15,823 nucleotides of DNA from Calditrichota bacterium (GCA_013152765.1 JAADFT010000007.1:1-15823), one strand, 5' to 3'. Positions 1 through 6,690 are shown, counted from the first letter of the stretch. The notes: a model not told the origin generated them from the letters alone. A program made the numbers and translations.

Positions 1-94
1 TCGCACATCTCAGGATCAACCCTTGGGCACACGAGCCGTTGCACCCCAGGTCAGAGTAGAACATCTGGATTGCAACAAAAACGCAGCGTCCTGA

Positions 95-110
95 GCGAGC
101 TGAAGCTCGC
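95..110 (-). repeat. REP-like 16-nt hairpin with GTAG flank
   Basis: Arms GCGAGCT and AGCTCGC (7 bp, perfect) enclose a 2-nt loop GA. On the minus strand the hairpin is preceded by GTAG plus one G, at about 111-115. A GTAG tetranucleotide beside a palindrome is the hallmark of REP sequences linked to RAYT transposases. The 7-2-7 design is the same as that of the 16-nt hairpins at 2800 and 15643. Confidence 0.6.
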
Positions 111-148
111 CCTACGCCACCGTCCACGTCGGCCGATGGGTAAACCCA

Positions 149-170
149 GCCGGGGAGTTCACTCCCCGGC
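149..170. repeat. 22-nt perfect hairpin
   Basis: Arms GCCGGGGAGT and ACTCCCCGGC (10 bp) enclose a 2-nt loop TC. Its inner part has the 7-2-7 layout of the other small hairpins in this window. It lies between two other hairpins and has no T-run on either side, so a repeat-family palindrome is more likely than a terminator. Confidence 0.55.
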
Positions 171-188
171 GTTGCCACAACCACACCC

Positions 189-207
189 GGACGCGCAAAG
201 CGCGTCC
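189..207. repeat. 19-nt perfect hairpin near nadD 3' end
   Basis: Arms GGACGCGC and GCGCGTCC (8 bp) enclose loop AAA. It starts 20 nt beyond the nadD stop codon in the transcribed direction. No T-run follows on the minus strand, so it could stabilise the nadD mRNA end or belong to the palindrome family, but it is not a canonical terminator. Confidence 0.5.
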
Positions 208-227
208 CTCCGATCTCCCTCCGATCT
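206..227. repeat. 11-bp tandem duplication at the nadD stop
   Basis: CCCTCCGATCT occurs twice back to back, at 206-216 and 217-227. The second copy reaches into the nadD stop codon (TGA read from 229 to 227). This looks like a small slippage duplication. Confidence 0.75.
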
Positions 228-856
228 CACCGCGCCCTCGGGCACGGCTTCTTGCCCACCGGGCCGGACTCCGTCAGGTAAAGCTTGTGCTCGCGGATGT
301 ACTGCACCACTGGCTCCGGCACAAGGTAACGAATGCTGCAACCGCGGCTCACGCGTTGACGGATGTTGGTCGCTGAGATCTCGAGCAGAGGCGTGGGCAG
401 AAGCCGCACGCGCCTCAGGTACTCAGGATCGACGTCGGAAAGATCCACTCCAGGCCGTCGCAGCGCCACCACAGTGGCAAGTTCGAGGATCCGATCGGGT
501 TGGCGCCAGTTGGGGAAATCAACCAGACTGTCCGCGCCCATCAGGAAAAAGAGATTTTCGCGCGGCAGTTCGAGCTCGTCGCTCAAAGCCTGCAGCGTTT
601 CCACGGTGTAGGAAACACCGCCACGGCGGATTTCAATGTCGGAAGGCTCAAAGAAAGGATTGTCGAGGGTGGCGAGCCGAACCATCTCCAGCCGAAATTC
701 AGCTGGCGTAATCGACTCCGAGACCTTGTGAGGCGGGCGTTTAGCCACAACGAAGAGAAGCCGGTCCAGCTCTAAAGCTTCGCGAGCCAGTTCCCCGATG
801 ATCAAATGCCCCACGTGGATGGGGTCGAACGTGCCACCGTACACACCGACGCGCAC
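227..856 (-). CDS. nadD: nicotinate-nucleotide adenylyltransferase NadD
   Basis: NadD joins ATP and nicotinate mononucleotide to give deamido-NAD in the cytoplasm, a late shared step of NAD synthesis. The 209-residue protein has the usual family length. The nucleotidyltransferase signature GGTFDPIHVGH is at residues 7-17. The second signature, SATNIRQRV, is at about 161-169, corresponding to the ISSTxIR motif that binds phosphate. The start is a GTG at 856; the G-rich stretch AGGGGG just upstream overlaps the bamD stop, and only 9 nt separate the two genes, so they are very likely co-transcribed and translationally coupled. The C-terminal tail (about 20 residues after the last helix) is basic and probably disordered. 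Identification is secure. Confidence 0.95.
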   Translation of the reverse strand: MRVGVYGGTFDPIHVGHLIIGELAREALELDRLLFVVAKRPPHKVSESITPAEFRLEMVRLATLDNPFFEPSDIEIRRGGVSYTVETLQALSDELELPRENLFFLMGADSLVDFPNWRQPDRILELATVVALRRPGVDLSDVDPEYLRRVRLLPTPLLEISATNIRQRVSRGCSIRYLVPEPVVQYIREHKLYLTESGPVGKKPCPRAR

Positions 857-865
857 TGGAGCCCC

Positions 866-1669
866 CTACTTCCCTTGGTCGCCAAGTGCAGTGGCCTGCT
901 GCTTCCCCAGTTTTTCGCGCGCCTTTGCCAGCTGCTGACGCACCTTGGGCAAAAGTTTGCTCTTGGGGAAACGACGGACGAATTCCTGGTAAGCCTCCAC
1001 TGCGTCGGCGTAGCGCTTGAGTTTCTCCAGAACGCGGCCTTTCTGGAAGAGCGCCCGTTCTGCCCAGGGGGTGTCGTAATAGTCGGTCAGCACCGACTCG
1101 TAGTAAATCAGGGCCGATTCGTAGTAGCCCATCTTGCGGTAGAGCTCGCCGTTCTTCCACTCCTTCTCGGCCAGCTTGTTGCGCAACTCGGCCATTCGCT
1201 TCTCGGCCTCTGGCCGCAGGTCGCTGGTGGGAAAGTCCTCCAGAAAGCGCTGAAAAGCGTCGATCGCCTTCAGCGTAAACTCCTGGTCGAGACCTGGCGG
1301 AGGAGACAGCTTGTAGTAACACATGCCGATCATGTACTGAGCGTCGTCCACCCACTGGCTGCTCGGGTACATGCGCACCAAACGCTGAAATTCGGCTGCG
1401 GCTGTCACGTAGTCCTTCAGGTGGTAGTAGCACTGGGCCAGGTAGTACTGCGCTTCGTCCGCCACAGCCGATCCCTGACCACTGACCACCAGGACCTGAA
1501 ACTCGGTCTTCGCGTCCAGGTAGTGGTGCTTGTTGTAGAGCTCCTTGGCGTGTTGCAGGCGCTCCTCTGCAGTCATCTTGGCCCGCAACTTGTTGTTACT
1601 GCACTGGATGGACGCAAAAGCAAGCAGCAACAGGACTGGCAACAACACCCACAGTGAACGACGACTCAT
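866..1669 (-). CDS. bamD: outer membrane assembly lipoprotein BamD
   Basis: BamD is the periplasmic TPR lipoprotein of the BAM complex, which inserts beta-barrel proteins into the outer membrane. The 267-residue protein starts with MSRRS and a hydrophobic stretch ending in the first cysteine, followed by tandem TPR helices (for example the KELYNKHHYLDAKTEFQVLV and AVEAYQEFVRRFPKSKLLPK regions). Length and repeat pattern match the family. The ATG at 1669 was chosen over an upstream in-frame start at 1759 because GAGGAAGG sits just ahead of it and because a signal peptide begins there. The lipobox is odd: SIQC has Gln at the -1 position, where Gly, Ala or Ser is usual. nadD follows after 9 nt. 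Other outer-membrane genes (lnt, a PorV-like barrel) lie nearby. Confidence 0.9.
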   Translation of the reverse strand: MSRRSLWVLLPVLLLLAFASIQCSNNKLRAKMTAEERLQHAKELYNKHHYLDAKTEFQVLVVSGQGSAVADEAQYYLAQCYYHLKDYVTAAAEFQRLVRMYPSSQWVDDAQYMIGMCYYKLSPPPGLDQEFTLKAIDAFQRFLEDFPTSDLRPEAEKRMAELRNKLAEKEWKNGELYRKMGYYESALIYYESVLTDYYDTPWAERALFQKGRVLEKLKRYADAVEAYQEFVRRFPKSKLLPKVRQQLAKAREKLGKQQATALGDQGK

Positions 1670-1993
1670 GACCTTCCTCAAGTGTGTACCTGCATTCGGA
1701 AATCGCAAATCAGGGTTTTCGCCGGAAAAACAGCCCGTTGGCTCAGAGTACATTTTCAATCAGTCCGCGCCAGGCCCAAGACATTAAGCCAGTAGAAATG
1801 TGCGGACCGGACTTCGCTCCTCGAGCAGGCTCAAGTTTGCAGCAGCCTGGGACGACCAAACGGCTTTACGCGCACCCGGCTTGCCCTGCCAAATTCAGCC
1901 CTTGCCGCTCCAATTTGCGGCCTCGTGCTGTCCCAGGTTGTTCTGGCATCACGTCGGGCTGCCGGACTCGACAGACTGCGACCGCTCTCCGCC
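1670..1993. other. 324-bp intergenic gap upstream of bamD
   Basis: No gene is supported here on either strand; the short open frames have no ribosome site or recognisable protein. It holds a 9-bp inverted repeat that spans the end of the upstream gene (listed separately) and the bamD ribosome-binding site at its left edge. No convincing -35/-10 pair was found by eye, although bamD-nadD probably has its own promoter given the gap size. Confidence 0.5.
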
Positions 1994-2006
1994 TCAGCGA
2001 GTCCGG
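1962..2006 (-). other. stem-loop spanning the stop codon of the secreted-protein gene
   Basis: CCGGACTCG at 1962-1970 and CGAGTCCGG at 1998-2006 form a 9-bp perfect inverted repeat with a 27-nt loop. The stop codon (1994-1996) is inside the loop. There is no T-run, so it is not a standard intrinsic terminator. It could be an mRNA 3'-end structure. Confidence 0.4.
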
Positions 2007-2608
2007 TAAGAGTAAAAAAGGTACGTGATCAACCCTAACGCCCCGGCCAGTGCCACGGATTCCAGCACTCCCCTGAGCCTCGAGCGCTGATCCGAGGCCG
2101 CCGCGTAGGTGAATTCGTACGGGCTCTCGCTGAGTCGCGGGACGTCCGCCCGGGTCACGGTGTCGACCCGGGTCTTCTGCAAAACCCCGGCCCACACGGT
2201 ACGCCCGTCGGGCGACGTCAGCATTCCGGAAAGCTGGAGCTCCACCCTGCGTTCGAGCTGCGTGTGCGTCTCCAGCGGTTTGAACCGAACCCGTAGCCGG
2301 TCCACGCGCAAAGAAAGTCTCGCACCCGTGCGGGTTCCCACCTCGCCAACAGCCACGTTCTGGTACCCGGCCGTCTGGAGATCACGAAGCAACCGCGTTT
2401 GCACGAACCAGCTTTCTTCGCGGTTTTCTGGCAGCACCCGGAGCACGAGTTGCTCCGATTTGGAAACGCCCAGTGAGTCCAGCAGGGGCAGCACCGCGTC
2501 GTGCAGCAGATCTTCCGCCACACGCAGGCTGCTTTCTCCCTGTGCCACCGCGGTGCTGGTCAGCAGCGTCACCAGGGCCAGGGTTGTGAACAGCGTTCGC
2601 ACACACAC
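1994..2608 (-). CDS. uncharacterised exported protein with C-terminal membrane segment
   Basis: Not recognised. From the GTG at 2608 the 204-residue protein begins with a classical signal peptide (short basic start, hydrophobic LFTTLALVTLLT, likely cleavage after TAVA before QGE). A charged middle follows, rich in alternating beta-like segments (RLSLRVDRLRVRF, RRVELQLSGML). The end carries one probable transmembrane segment (VALAGALGLITYLF) and a basic tail (YSYRTR). The mature part therefore most likely sits in the periplasm, anchored by its C terminus. A second GTG at 2677, with GGAG at suitable spacing, would add 23 residues ahead of the signal peptide; the shorter form is preferred because of that peptide. 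A weak promoter-like pair (TTGTTT at 2731-2736, TAGACT at 2709-2714, 16-nt spacing) lies upstream. It sits between the barrel gene and bamD, suggesting an envelope role, which is inference only. Confidence 0.7.
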   Translation of the reverse strand: MCVRTLFTTLALVTLLTSTAVAQGESSLRVAEDLLHDAVLPLLDSLGVSKSEQLVLRVLPENREESWFVQTRLLRDLQTAGYQNVAVGEVGTRTGARLSLRVDRLRVRFKPLETHTQLERRVELQLSGMLTSPDGRTVWAGVLQKTRVDTVTRADVPRLSESPYEFTYAAASDQRSRLRGVLESVALAGALGLITYLFYSYRTR

Positions 2609-2762
2609 GCTACTCTTACGAAGCAACCGGCCCCGGGTTCCGAAAGCTGCACACCGTTGCGCACGCCAAGACCACACAGGACACTCCGTCCAGTTCCGAC
2701 ACCGTCTAAGTCTAGTACGTCAGATTCGAGAAACAAAGGCGAAAACCGCGCATGGCTTCTCG

Positions 2763-2785
2763 GCCCGGGGATCAAATCCCCGGGC
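2763..2785 (-). repeat. REP-like 23-nt hairpin (HP23) with GTAG flank
   Basis: The 10-bp arm GCCCGGGGAT pairs perfectly with its partner across a 3-nt loop (CAA on the plus strand). Read on the minus strand, GTAG leads directly into the hairpin. The arm differs from the copies at 15398 and 15511 at three base pairs, and each change is matched on the other arm, so the structure rather than the sequence is conserved. Confidence 0.75.
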
Positions 2786-2799
2786 TACCAAAGGAACCC

Positions 2800-2815
2800 G
2801 CCTGCTAAAGCAGGC
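2800..2815 (-). repeat. REP-like 16-nt hairpin (HP16)
   Basis: Arms GCCTGCT and AGCAGGC (7 bp, perfect) enclose loop AA. It lies exactly 14 nt from the 23-nt hairpin at 2763-2785, the same distance as between the corresponding hairpins at 15606 and 15643. Confidence 0.7.
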
Positions 2816-3182
2816 TTGTTTCAGGCGAGACTAAGCAACACCTCGCCCTACAGAAACCACGACTCCGAAAAGCCAACCACATTTTGACGTAGCAGAACTA
2901 ACCGCGCCCGGCCGGGCCCACTTGACGTCTACTTAGCGTTCAGGCTCTCACGACCGTCGCTTTCGCAAAGTACCACCGCTGTCTCCCGAGGGCGGCTCGC
3001 GGCCGGCTTTCCCGCGCCAGGTCTCCCGATCAAGGCTAAAGACGCAGATTCTTGCCTGCCGAAATGGGTCGAACCCCAAACGAAAACCGTTAACGCTCTG
3101 ACGACTCTTAAGTGCAACTACGAAAACTCCAACGTAGCACGCGTCGAAGCAAAGCTCCGTGTGGACGCCGCGGGAGCACCCG

Positions 3183-4211
3183 TCAGAAACGGAGAAGCAC
3201 GGAGAACGCGTGTACAGCCTGCCGCTCGGTCGGGAAAACGCGCACGCCGTACTCCACCACAAACGAACGTTGTCGCAGGAAACGGTCCGGCGACACGAAA
3301 CGATTTCTGTCGAACAGGGCGAAACCGCCGCTCCACACCGTTTCGCCGCGGTCGTTGTCGCGGTAGGCGCCACCTCGCAGCGCCAGGTGACGGTAGACAA
3401 CGAGCTGTGTCCCGAGGTGGAACTCCCGCAGAGGCCGCTTGGCCTCCTCAGAAATGTTCCGCACGTCCAAAGAAACCAGCCACCGCCGGGAAGCTGTGTA
3501 CGACATTCCCAGGTTCACGGTGCCGCTGGCAAAGCGGTCGCGGCGGCGGAGCACCTCACGAGCCGGGGCTGGAAGCGCCACGTAGGCCACACCGAACCGC
3601 AACCCTTCCCGAGACTGCAAAAGCACGCCGTAGCTGGCGCCAATGCCTCGCCGAACTGACTCACCATCCCGCTCCTGCGCGTAGAACACGCTCGCCCCAA
3701 CCGTGACCTCCTTCGCCAGCCGGATCCGCGCAGCAGCCAGATGACCGTGCGCCGCTGGAAAGCCGTTGAACTCCAGCGCCGGTCGCTCGTCGAACTCAGG
3801 TTGTCCCAGATCGAGTCCCAGGTTCAGAGCAACGTCGAGGGCTTTCCAGCGCAGCAACAGACCGGGGAAAACCGTTCCCAGCAAGGCCACCCGTTCCGAG
3901 GCGTCCGCGCCACGCCAGACAGGGCGTTCATCCCGGCTGGCTCCGAACACTGCCAGCGCAGCCGGATTAAACACGGGTGAAATGCGGAAACGTTGCGGGT
4001 AGCGGTACGTCTCCAGCGCGGCTGGATTGTACAGAACGACATCCAGGTCGCCGCGCACCGAGGTCAGCGCGCCGCCCAGCGCCACGGCTTTCGCTTCCTG
4101 GGGAAGCAGGGCCAGCACACTCTGCGTCCAGACTACCTGCGCGCTCGCCGGAACCGCCGCTGTCAGGACTACACCAAGCCAGATCCAGAAAATTCGAGCG
4201 CCGTGCTTCAA
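3183..4211 (-). CDS. PorV/PorQ-like outer membrane beta-barrel protein
   Basis: The 342-residue protein starts with a clear signal peptide (basic KHGAR, hydrophobic core, cleavage about PASA before QVV). The mature N terminus has the pattern KAVALGGALTSVRGDLDVVL followed by YNPAAL, typical of the PorV/PorQ/UPF0164 superfamily (ARAxALGGA...NPAGL). The rest alternates short amphipathic beta-strands and loops, and the last residue is Phe, the classic BAM recognition end. It is therefore very likely an outer-membrane barrel; whether it serves type 9 secretion, as PorV does in Bacteroidetes, cannot be told. The TTG at 4211 was chosen because GGGAGG sits 4 nt upstream and it overlaps the lnt stop (TTGA). 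A GTG at 4223 would add four residues. It is translationally coupled to lnt. Confidence 0.8.
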   Translation of the reverse strand: MKHGARIFWIWLGVVLTAAVPASAQVVWTQSVLALLPQEAKAVALGGALTSVRGDLDVVLYNPAALETYRYPQRFRISPVFNPAALAVFGASRDERPVWRGADASERVALLGTVFPGLLLRWKALDVALNLGLDLGQPEFDERPALEFNGFPAAHGHLAAARIRLAKEVTVGASVFYAQERDGESVRRGIGASYGVLLQSREGLRFGVAYVALPAPAREVLRRRDRFASGTVNLGMSYTASRRWLVSLDVRNISEEAKRPLREFHLGTQLVVYRHLALRGGAYRDNDRGETVWSGGFALFDRNRFVSPDRFLRQRSFVVEYGVRVFPTERQAVHAFSVLLRF

Positions 4212-5827
4212 ACTGCCTCCCACCCACTTCCGCTGTCTTCTCTCGTCCTCGCGTGGGAGGCACGTCCGGACAAAGCCATTCCGAACGGCAACAAGTTCGC
4301 CAGCGAAACGGCCCAGCTGAACACGTTGCCGTGTTTCGTGAAGAAGGTTTCACCCTGCCGCAGCTCGACATCCCCGACCAGAACCGCCTCTTCGTTCAGA
4401 CGAGACTGTTTCACCACACGCCCGTACGGGTCGATGAAAGCGGAAATCCCCGTGTTGGCGCAGCGCCCCAGCCAGCAGCGATTTTCGATGGCCCGGAAAA
4501 CTGCCGCGCGGGCGTGCTGGTAGGGGCCCGACGTGCGCCCGAACCAGCCGTCGTTGGTGATTACCAGCAGAAACTCCGCACCCCGCGCGACAAATCGCCG
4601 CACCAGGTCGGGAAACACGCTTTCGAAGCAAATGACCGTCCCAAAGCGAACGTCCCGTACCAGGGAATCGGCCTCGAAACGCTTGCGGAAACTGAAGACG
4701 CGCACTTCTTTGCCGGGCGAGAAGTCGCCCTCGCCCATCTCAAGACGGTCGAGCAGGCGTTTGAACCAGCCAAGCATGCCCTGGTAAGGGACCCTTTCGC
4801 CGAAAGGGACCAGCTGAATCTTGTCGTAGCGCTGAATTTCGTGCTGGGTTGGGTCAAAAAGGAAGGCGGCGTTGTAGGTACGAGTGGAGCCGTCGCTGTA
4901 GACGTCGTAGTCGGGCACACCAGTGAGCACGGGCACCTGCCAGTCTCGGACGCGTTCGCGCATCCAGCGCAGGTAGTGGGCGTCGTAGCGAATGTAGGTG
5001 GGCAGGGCTGTTTCCGGCCACACCACGAGATCCGGATGTTGCTGCAGCGCCTGTTCTGTCAGCCTTTCGTAGGTCTTGAAATTCTCGTCCAGGAAAGCTT
5101 CGTCCCACTTCTCGTAGGGATCAATGTTGCCCTGGATCAACGCCAGCCGCACCTTTTCGCGAACCTGCCCCGGCTGGTGCAGCACAAACCAGCCGTGAAG
5201 AAGCGGCAACACAAAAAGCGCAACGATGGCGGCCAGGAGCTTGACGCACTTGCGCAGATCGTCGAGCGAGTGCAGCAACTCGTAAATGAGGACGTTGATC
5301 CAGACCACCCAGAAGCTCACGCCAAAGACGCTCGTGGCCGAGGCGTACTGGATCAGCGCGGTGTAGTAGGTTTGGGTGTAACCGAGTGAAATCCAGGGGA
5401 AACCGACCTGCCCTAAAGAACGCAGGTACTCGATGGCCGTCCACCAGAAAGGAATCACGTAGATGAATCGCGGACCGAGCCGACTGGCAAGCAAGTTGTG
5501 TCCAAGTCCGTACAGAACGAAGAAGAGCGGCAAAAAAAGGATGGCCCCGATCGCGCCCGGCAGGGTCACCCAGCCAATCCAGTAAAGGGTTGTGAGGTGA
5601 ACAAAGAGACCCGTGATGTAGGACCAACGGATCGTCTCCTTGGTATTTTTGCCCTCCAGCAAGGTGAAGAACGGCACCAAAGCCCAGTAGGCCAGAAAAC
5701 CAAACCGGAAAGGCGGAAAAGACAACCCAAACGCCAGGCCGGTAAGACCGGCAAGCACCAGGTTCTCACGAGCCCAGGTTCCCGTTCTGGTCGCCTGTTG
5801 CTGAACTTCCTCCAAAATCCCTACCAC
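4208..5827 (-). CDS. lnt: apolipoprotein N-acyltransferase Lnt
   Basis: Lnt adds the third acyl chain to the N-terminal cysteine of lipoproteins at the periplasmic face of the inner membrane. The 539-residue protein has about six to seven hydrophobic segments over residues 22-212, then a nitrilase-fold domain. The catalytic triad is visible: Glu272 in WPETALP, Lys336 in YDKIQLVPFGE and Cys400 in TVICFESVFPD, followed by NDGWFG. A last hydrophobic segment lies near residues 500-520. The GTG at 5827 is the best start seen but has only a weak ribosome site (GCGAG). The stop overlaps the start of the barrel gene. The product fits the presence of lipoproteins such as the neighbouring BamD. Identification is secure; the exact start is less so. 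Confidence 0.93.
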   Translation of the reverse strand: MVGILEEVQQQATRTGTWARENLVLAGLTGLAFGLSFPPFRFGFLAYWALVPFFTLLEGKNTKETIRWSYITGLFVHLTTLYWIGWVTLPGAIGAILFLPLFFVLYGLGHNLLASRLGPRFIYVIPFWWTAIEYLRSLGQVGFPWISLGYTQTYYTALIQYASATSVFGVSFWVVWINVLIYELLHSLDDLRKCVKLLAAIVALFVLPLLHGWFVLHQPGQVREKVRLALIQGNIDPYEKWDEAFLDENFKTYERLTEQALQQHPDLVVWPETALPTYIRYDAHYLRWMRERVRDWQVPVLTGVPDYDVYSDGSTRTYNAAFLFDPTQHEIQRYDKIQLVPFGERVPYQGMLGWFKRLLDRLEMGEGDFSPGKEVRVFSFRKRFEADSLVRDVRFGTVICFESVFPDLVRRFVARGAEFLLVITNDGWFGRTSGPYQHARAAVFRAIENRCWLGRCANTGISAFIDPYGRVVKQSRLNEEAVLVGDVELRQGETFFTKHGNVFSWAVSLANLLPFGMALSGRASHARTREDSGSGWEAV

Positions 5828-5839
5828 CTCGCTTTGTAC

Positions 5840-5851
5840 GTTCTCAAGAAC
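5840..5851 (-). promoter_or_regulatory. 12-bp dyad upstream of lnt, possible operator
   Basis: GTTCT and AGAAC flank a 2-bp centre, 13 nt ahead of the lnt GTG. On the minus strand it falls between a weak TTGCAC and a TACAAA that are 17 nt apart. If those were a promoter, transcription would start almost at the GTG (leaderless). The boxes match the consensus poorly, so this is only a candidate site. Confidence 0.25.
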
Positions 5852-5888
5852 AACCGTGCAAACCCGTCGGCCAACAGGGTCGAAACAT
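5844..5888 (-). CDS. possible 14-residue leader peptide upstream of lnt
   Basis: An ATG at 5888 with AGGAG 4 nt upstream opens a frame encoding MFRPCWPTGLHGCS, ending in TGA 16 nt ahead of the lnt start. The ribosome site is better than the one in front of lnt itself. It could act in translational coupling or sensing, but frames this short with an SD-like site also arise by chance. No homologue is recognised. Confidence 0.25.
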   Translation of the reverse strand: MFRPCWPTGLHGCS

Positions 5889-6011
5889 CACGCTCCTGCC
5901 AGCCCGGTAAAGCGCCAGCTGACAAGACACGTCCACTACCCCAGGCCAACCCAACAAGCCCGGGGATTTGGCACCCAAACGACAAAGGTACAAGCACTGC
6001 TCGCCTCGCTC

Positions 6012-6044
6012 GGACGGGTTGGAGGCAACGTCACCAACCCGTCC
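6012..6044. repeat. 11-bp perfect hairpin with 11-nt loop
   Basis: GGACGGGTTGG at 6012-6022 pairs perfectly with CCAACCCGTCC at 6034-6044. It lies just beyond the ruvX-side terminator in the transcribed direction. No T-run follows on either strand in the right place for termination. Its function is unknown; it may be an mRNA structure or a palindromic repeat not related to HP23. Confidence 0.55.
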
Positions 6045-6048
6045 ATCG

Positions 6049-6090
6049 AAAAAAGCGGCCCAAAAGTGCACCCGCAGGTGCAGGCCGCTT
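6049..6090 (-). terminator. intrinsic terminator closing the ruvX-end cluster
   Basis: On the minus strand an AAGCGGCC arm is followed by an inner hairpin (TGCACC/GGTGCA, loop TGCG), a 6-nt bulge (CTTTTG) and the GGCCGCTT return arm, which runs straight into a stretch of six or more T residues (6049-6054). GC-rich stem plus U-tract is the standard Rho-independent design. It lies about 175 nt past the ruvX stop and separates the housekeeping cluster from lnt. Confidence 0.75.
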
Positions 6091-6264
6091 CTTCACACCC
6101 GAAATGCCCTGGCCGAGAGGACTCCGACAAGGCATTTGCTGGCTGGTTACGTCAGGCATCGCTTCAGGGCTACCCTCGCTTCTCCGGTTTGTCCCTGCGA
6201 AACGTGTCGCACACAGGTCAGAACCCAGGTTGCGAGGGCCTCGCCACACAGCCATCAGGCTAAT

Positions 6265-6690
6265 CTACGCCTGCTCACGTTTGAGCCAGTCGAGGTAAGA
6301 CTGCAAGATGTGCACCGCTGCGAGCTGGTCCACAATGTCCCGTTCGCGACTCGGTTTTTTGCCCAGCTCGCGCAACTCCCGGTGCGCCGCCTCCGTGGTA
6401 AGTCGTTCGTCCCACCCTCGAATCGGGATGGCCAGCTCTTTGGCCAAATCCGCCACAAACTGCCGCGTTTCCTGCCACTGCGGACCGTGTGAACCGTCCA
6501 AAGAAACCGGCATTCCAACCACAATCTCTTCGACTTGCAGTTTCTCGGCCGTCTCCACAATCTCGCGCACAGCCTGCTTGCGAGATTTCACGACCACAGT
6601 CTTCACGGGGTGAGCAAGCAAGCCCATCGGATCGCTCACAGCGAGCCCGATTCGCCGCTGCCCGTAGTCCACAGCCAGAATTCGTTTCAT
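6265..6690 (-). CDS. ruvX: RuvX/YqgF family Holliday junction resolvase
   Basis: The 141-residue protein belongs to the YqgF/RuvX RNase H-fold family, putative Holliday junction resolvases also linked to 16S rRNA pre-5' end processing (both roles known from family members). It opens with MKRILAVDYGQRRIGLAVSD, carrying the first acidic residue, Asp8. GMPVSLDG, WDERLTT (Glu95) and DIVDQLAAVHIL (Asp121) supply the rest of the conserved core. The ATG at 6690 is preferred to a TTG at 6738, which would add 16 residues the family lacks; the ribosome site is weak in both cases. It follows the HU-like gene by 59 nt and is the last gene before the terminator at 6049-6090. Confidence 0.92.
   Translation of the reverse strand: MKRILAVDYGQRRIGLAVSDPMGLLAHPVKTVVVKSRKQAVREIVETAEKLQVEEIVVGMPVSLDGSHGPQWQETRQFVADLAKELAIPIRGWDERLTTEAAHRELRELGKKPSRERDIVDQLAAVHILQSYLDWLKREQA

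Larger units (their letters stand above)
1..226. other. gene-free flank downstream of nadD with three hairpins
   Basis: No credible gene is seen in this stretch; the open frames crossing it read through palindromes or lie antisense to nadD. It lies downstream of the nadD stop codon and contains three separate perfect hairpins, listed individually, plus an 11-bp tandem duplication touching the nadD stop. None of the hairpins is followed by a T-run on the minus strand, so no intrinsic terminator for nadD can be named. Confidence 0.6.
2678..3182. other. 505-bp intergenic region with REP-like hairpins
   Basis: No credible gene is seen. The right half (about 2890-3182), downstream of the PorV-like gene, holds only a 12-bp GC palindrome at 2906-2917 and minor short repeats. 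The left half carries the 23-nt and 16-nt hairpin pair and a further weak stem (GGCGAG 2824-2829 with CTCGCC 2842-2847, followed by CTAC). Open frames through it translate palindromes. Confidence 0.55.
5828..6264. other. 437-bp intergenic region between ruvX and lnt
   Basis: No full-size gene is supported. In the transcribed (minus) direction it contains the intrinsic terminator of the upstream cluster (6049-6090), a separate 11-bp perfect hairpin (6012-6044), a possible 14-codon leader reading frame (5844-5888) and a 12-bp dyad (5840-5851) just ahead of lnt. A further 7-bp inverted repeat (AAATGCC 6102-6108 with GGCATTT 6131-6137) lies between ruvX and the terminator. No tRNA or known RNA gene was recognised. 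Confidence 0.6.

Noticed and set aside
2501..2887. Plus-strand frame of 128 codons over the secreted-protein gene start and repeats
   Set aside because: Overlaps the signal-peptide region of the minus-strand gene and continues through hairpin repeats; no protein-like features.
3060..3090. tRNA T-arm-like GGGTCGAACCC
   Set aside because: The loop is too short for a T-arm and no acceptor, D-arm or anticodon stem was found around it.
3977..5389. Plus-strand open frame of 470 codons opposite lnt and the barrel gene
   Set aside because: Antisense shadow of lnt; the lnt catalytic motifs show which strand is coding.
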